A DNA stretch of 64,000 nucleotides from Muricea muricata (taxonomy: Eukaryota; Cnidaria; Anthozoa; Malacalcyonacea; Plexauridae), in contig OY979716.1 in assembly GCA_963855995.1 (NCBI GenBank), positions 31,024,230 to 31,088,229 on the forward strand, written 5' to 3'. Numbering within the stretch: position 1 is the first letter of the stretch; every line of letters begins with the position of its first letter. The notes beneath the pieces were generated by a model. It was not told the DNA's origin, searched no databases, and saw only the letters and a program-made list of their open reading frames with translations. Of the stretch, positions 61,619 to 64,000 are shown in pieces. The position numbers and the translations under genes were made by a program.

Positions 61619-62584
61619 CTAAAACGACAAAATTAAGTTAGGAAAACATTGTAGAAATATTTTGTAGAAACTCTGTATTTGTTTGGAGTGTGGCATGTAT
61701 ATCATATGGTGTTTTCGTATTATATACGCGGTGCTGACCTTTCACGTTTCCCAAGAAAGAATTTTTTAAGCAATCTTAATTGACAAATCCATGCTGCAAG
61801 AGTAAATTAATCCGGACTGACAACAGAAGAGGTTGTAGGAAGGTTAAATTGCATTTTTTATTAGACTAAAATACATTGAGGAGGGAGTCTGAATTTAGCA
61901 GAATAGTCAGTCCGGTGACGTCAACCACCGCTAAAGACTTCCGCTAAAGACTTTGATTAGCTAAGATATTTATTTGCCATAATTATGCAGGATGCAAAAT
62001 TACTATTTGTTGTTCTCCAACATGGAGAACATTATTTTCGCTGACTAGCGTCTACAGACAGGCGTCTAGTTTGGCTTCCGATCAGTAAACCATGACAATG
62101 AATATCGGAATAAGACATGAATTTTTAAAAAAATATTTTATGGAACTAGAAGTGCGTTACAGAACAAAGAATTTTTTTTTAATACAGACATTATAAACAC
62201 TGGCAACACTCTAGCTGACGCACGAGGGATAGCGCCCTAGACTCTTGAGCTATCCGAGTTAGCATTCGAAAACCCAATTTATAGTGTGATATATTAGTTA
62301 TCATTATTATATGGCAAGCATCACTTCCGGTGAAATGGTGGCCTGTGATTGGCAAGGATGTCGGAAAATTCTGGGTTCAGAAAGTTTTTCTCAACAAATC
62401 ACGCAATTTTTTGATACATTTTTATATTAAGATTTAAAACACTACACTCGTTACAAGATCTCAACTCAACGACTACTCGTCGACCCCCACTGAGTTCAAA
62501 ACATAATTACTCATAATCATGCATAATTAAGTGTCTTTCGCACAAACTCACCCATGTAGATCCTATATGAGGATGTACAGGTTT
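61619..62584 (-). other. RNF213-like intron, no recognised content
   Basis: Upstream intron of exon 1. No element ends or coding exon seen before the Penelope sequence. Confidence 0.45.
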
Positions 62585-62954
62585 AGGCACTACACCAGAT
62601 AACTAAGAAGCACGGGAAGAACTTCGGCCTTTATCACGATGATGGACTTGGAGTTGTTAAAGCAACCCCCGTGTAATCGAAATGATAAAAAAGATCTCTG
62701 CTCCATCTTCAACCATTACGGTTTGAAAATCACCATCGATGCCAATAAGAAAGCTGTAGATTTCCTGGACGTCACTCTGAATCTCTCTACTGCTAAATAC
62801 CAACCTTACAATAAACCTAACAACGTTCCCCTTTATGTCCACAACAAGTCAAACCATCCACCAAAAATACTACAAAACATACCGCTAGCTGCAAATAAAC
62901 GACTTTGCGCCGGAAATATCGTCCGACGAAGACTCGTTCCAAAGTGCTGCGCCA
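62585..62954 (+). pseudogene. Penelope-like RT C-terminal part, first copy
   Basis: Reads [17 protein letters not shown], then [40 protein letters not shown] and [16 protein letters not shown] is the catalytic motif. Frame changes near 62645 and 62908. Confidence 0.78.
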
Positions 62955-63866
62955 TTGTACCAAGAAGCCGTATCAAAGAGTGGTTACCAGCACCAATTAA
63001 AATTCCAACCTCCGACTAGCCAAAACAAAACCAACTCGCGCAGTCGTAAACGCAACATCACTTGGTATAACCCGCCATTTAGTCAAAACGTCGCTACAAA
63101 CATCGGCATGACCTTCCTAAAGATCCTAGACGAAGATTTCCCGGTGGGACACATTTTACATAAAATATTCAACAGGAACACTGTAAAAATCAGCTACAGT
63201 TGTATGAGCAACATCAAACAAAACATAGACGGCCACAACAAACCTATACTAACACCTAAACCAGTAAAAGAAACTCAAGTAAACAATTGCAATTGCCGGA
63301 AACCCATTGAATGCCCGATCCCCAAGAATTGCCTGACCGAATCTATTGTATACCAAGCCACAGTGAGCACATCATATAAGCGACCTCCCGAAACATATGT
63401 AGGACTAACAGAAAACAAATTCAAATTACGATACGCCAATCATAAAACATCATTTCGCAGCATTCAAAAACAGAATTGCACGGAACTAAGTAAACACATC
63501 TGGAATCTGAAGCAAAGGGGTATTGAGTATTCAATCAGATGGAGAATCCTTAAGCGAGCGAAATCGACTATGGATAAATCAGATTATACAGATAAAATTA
63601 AAACTCTTCTCGATGACACTAACACTTATCTTCCACTTGAATCTGACCCTAGCAAGAAAAAAGTAAGCCGCATCAACAAAAAACTCAAAGATCTTAAGAA
63701 CCACGAGAAAATCGATAAACCAACCTATGATAAAATAAGACCAAACGAAGCGACCATCGCCAAATTCTATGGGATTCCAAAAGTTCATAAAGACAATAAT
63801 CCTCTCCGACCAATTGTTTTTGTTACCTGGTTCTCCTACCTACAACTTATCCAAATATCTCGCTGA
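62955..63866 (+). CDS. Fused open frame: Penelope GIY-YIG plus next copy's RT start
   Basis: 303 codons open. First part: [37 protein letters not shown], Cys linker [15 protein letters not shown], then [20 protein letters not shown] (GIY-YIG core as YVG) ending WRILKRAK. From about 63570 the RT N-terminal part of the next copy begins ([34 protein letters not shown]) and frameshifts at about 63825; the other frame goes on to SFDAVSLFP, RT motif A, at 63975-64000. Confidence 0.75.
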   Translation: MYQEAVSKSGYQHQLKFQPPTSQNKTNSRSRKRNITWYNPPFSQNVATNIGMTFLKILDEDFPVGHILHKIFNRNTVKISYSCMSNIKQNIDGHNKPILTPKPVKETQVNNCNCRKPIECPIPKNCLTESIVYQATVSTSYKRPPETYVGLTENKFKLRYANHKTSFRSIQKQNCTELSKHIWNLKQRGIEYSIRWRILKRAKSTMDKSDYTDKIKTLLDDTNTYLPLESDPSKKKVSRINKKLKDLKNHEKIDKPTYDKIRPNEATIAKFYGIPKVHKDNNPLRPIVFVTWFSYLQLIQISR

Positions 63867-64000
63867 GATCCTCAAACCACTAGTAAATATTTCACCCCAC
63901 TCTGTTAAGAATGTTAAAGCGTTTCTGGAGAAGGTAGAAAACATCCATGTAGAACCTGATGAAATCATGGTTTCCTTCGACGCTGTTTCGCTATTTCCTT

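Larger units (their letters stand above)
39392..60748 (-). mobile_element. 21.4-kb element with CACTA-like ends (CMC-type candidate)
   Basis: Right end, read inward on the minus strand, starts CACTAGTGGCACC; the left end starts AAGTAGTGATACC. Both are followed by CCACTCTxGCGGAATTTATAA and by tandem subterminal repeats. CTGT flanks both sides (39388-39391, 60749-60752). CACTA ends plus subterminal repeats point to the CACTA-Mirage-Chapaev group, and 4-bp duplications are known for Chapaev. No transposase is recognised. Possible own first and last exons lie just inside the ends on the minus strand. It sits in the RNF213-like intron between exons 2 and 3 and is packed with other elements. Confidence 0.65.
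62585..64000 (+). mobile_element. Penelope-like element, two partial copies in tandem
   Basis: RT C-terminal part (catalytic YHDDGLG near 62628) and GIY-YIG of one copy run directly into the RT N-terminal part of a second copy, which continues past the window end. A different Penelope lineage from the one at 48308-51375: it has a Cys-rich linker before GIY-YIG. Confidence 0.82.

Noticed and set aside
39392-60748. Firm assignment of the giant element to Chapaev
   Set aside because: The 4-bp duplication and CACTA-like ends fit, but the left end is mutated and no transposase is visible, so only a CMC-type candidate is stated.
61325-61340. Eight-nucleotide intron to explain the frame change
   Set aside because: GTACATAG has GT and AG but is far too short to be spliced; treated as a frameshift.

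Overview
This is eukaryotic, AT-rich, intron-rich DNA. It reads as one stretch of a single large host gene on the minus strand, buried in transposable elements. The mix of elements (CR1/L2-type LINEs, a BEL/Pao retrotransposon, a DIRS-type tyrosine-recombinase element, Penelope-like elements with GIY-YIG nucleases, a THAP/Kolobok DNA transposon, hAT and TTAA-target MITEs, Tc1-like debris) fits a cnidarian, most likely an anthozoan. That placement is inference from family content; no species marker is visible.

Host gene. Twenty-one exons on the minus strand, from 61618 down to 493, form one gene resembling the giant AAA+/E3 ligase RNF213 (mysterin). Every junction has GT..AG and reading phase is kept through all of them, including a 38-nt microexon (37455-37492), except for one frameshift inside the first visible exon near 61325. 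The exons encode about 1,770 residues of the middle of the protein, ending in a P-loop-like module and the segment after it. The true N-terminus lies beyond 64000 and the rest of the AAA core, RING and C-terminus lie before position 1.

Layout. 1-3190: last three exons. 3191-10372: intron with an inverted-repeat element (3314-10163) holding Tc1-like fragments and a CR1-like LINE (about 4700-9885), itself split by a 2.2-kb palindromic element (7313-9519, TAA duplication). 10373-22378: ten exons with MITEs, an 821-bp foldback, two abutting TTAA elements and a RecQ-helicase-bearing element in the introns. 22379-30146: intron with a second palindromic-family copy (22623-26249) carrying a nested 2-kb element, and a foldback/satellite element carrying nested TTAA elements. 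30147-38810: nine exons, one more TTAA element. 38811-60808: a 22-kb intron filled by a 21.4-kb element (39392-60748) with CACTA-like ends, subterminal repeats and a CTGT duplication. 60809-61618: two exons. 62585-64000: tandem Penelope-like copies.

The 21.4-kb element is a matryoshka. It holds a BEL/Pao element, a LINE (ORF1 plus endonuclease) and a DIRS element. The LINE ORF1 is split at TTAA by an 8.1-kb Kolobok transposon. The Kolobok carries an apparently intact two-exon gene for a P2X7-type cysteine-rich cytosolic domain beside its broken THAP transposase gene. That transposase is broken by a Penelope GIY-YIG fragment with a 14-bp duplication, by a hAT MITE with an 8-bp duplication, and by an inverted Penelope dimer that itself contains an L2 3' end. 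The most notable points are this P2X7-domain cargo, the size and possible own gene of the 21.4-kb element, and the palindromic family whose arms carry outward-facing first exons with splice donors.
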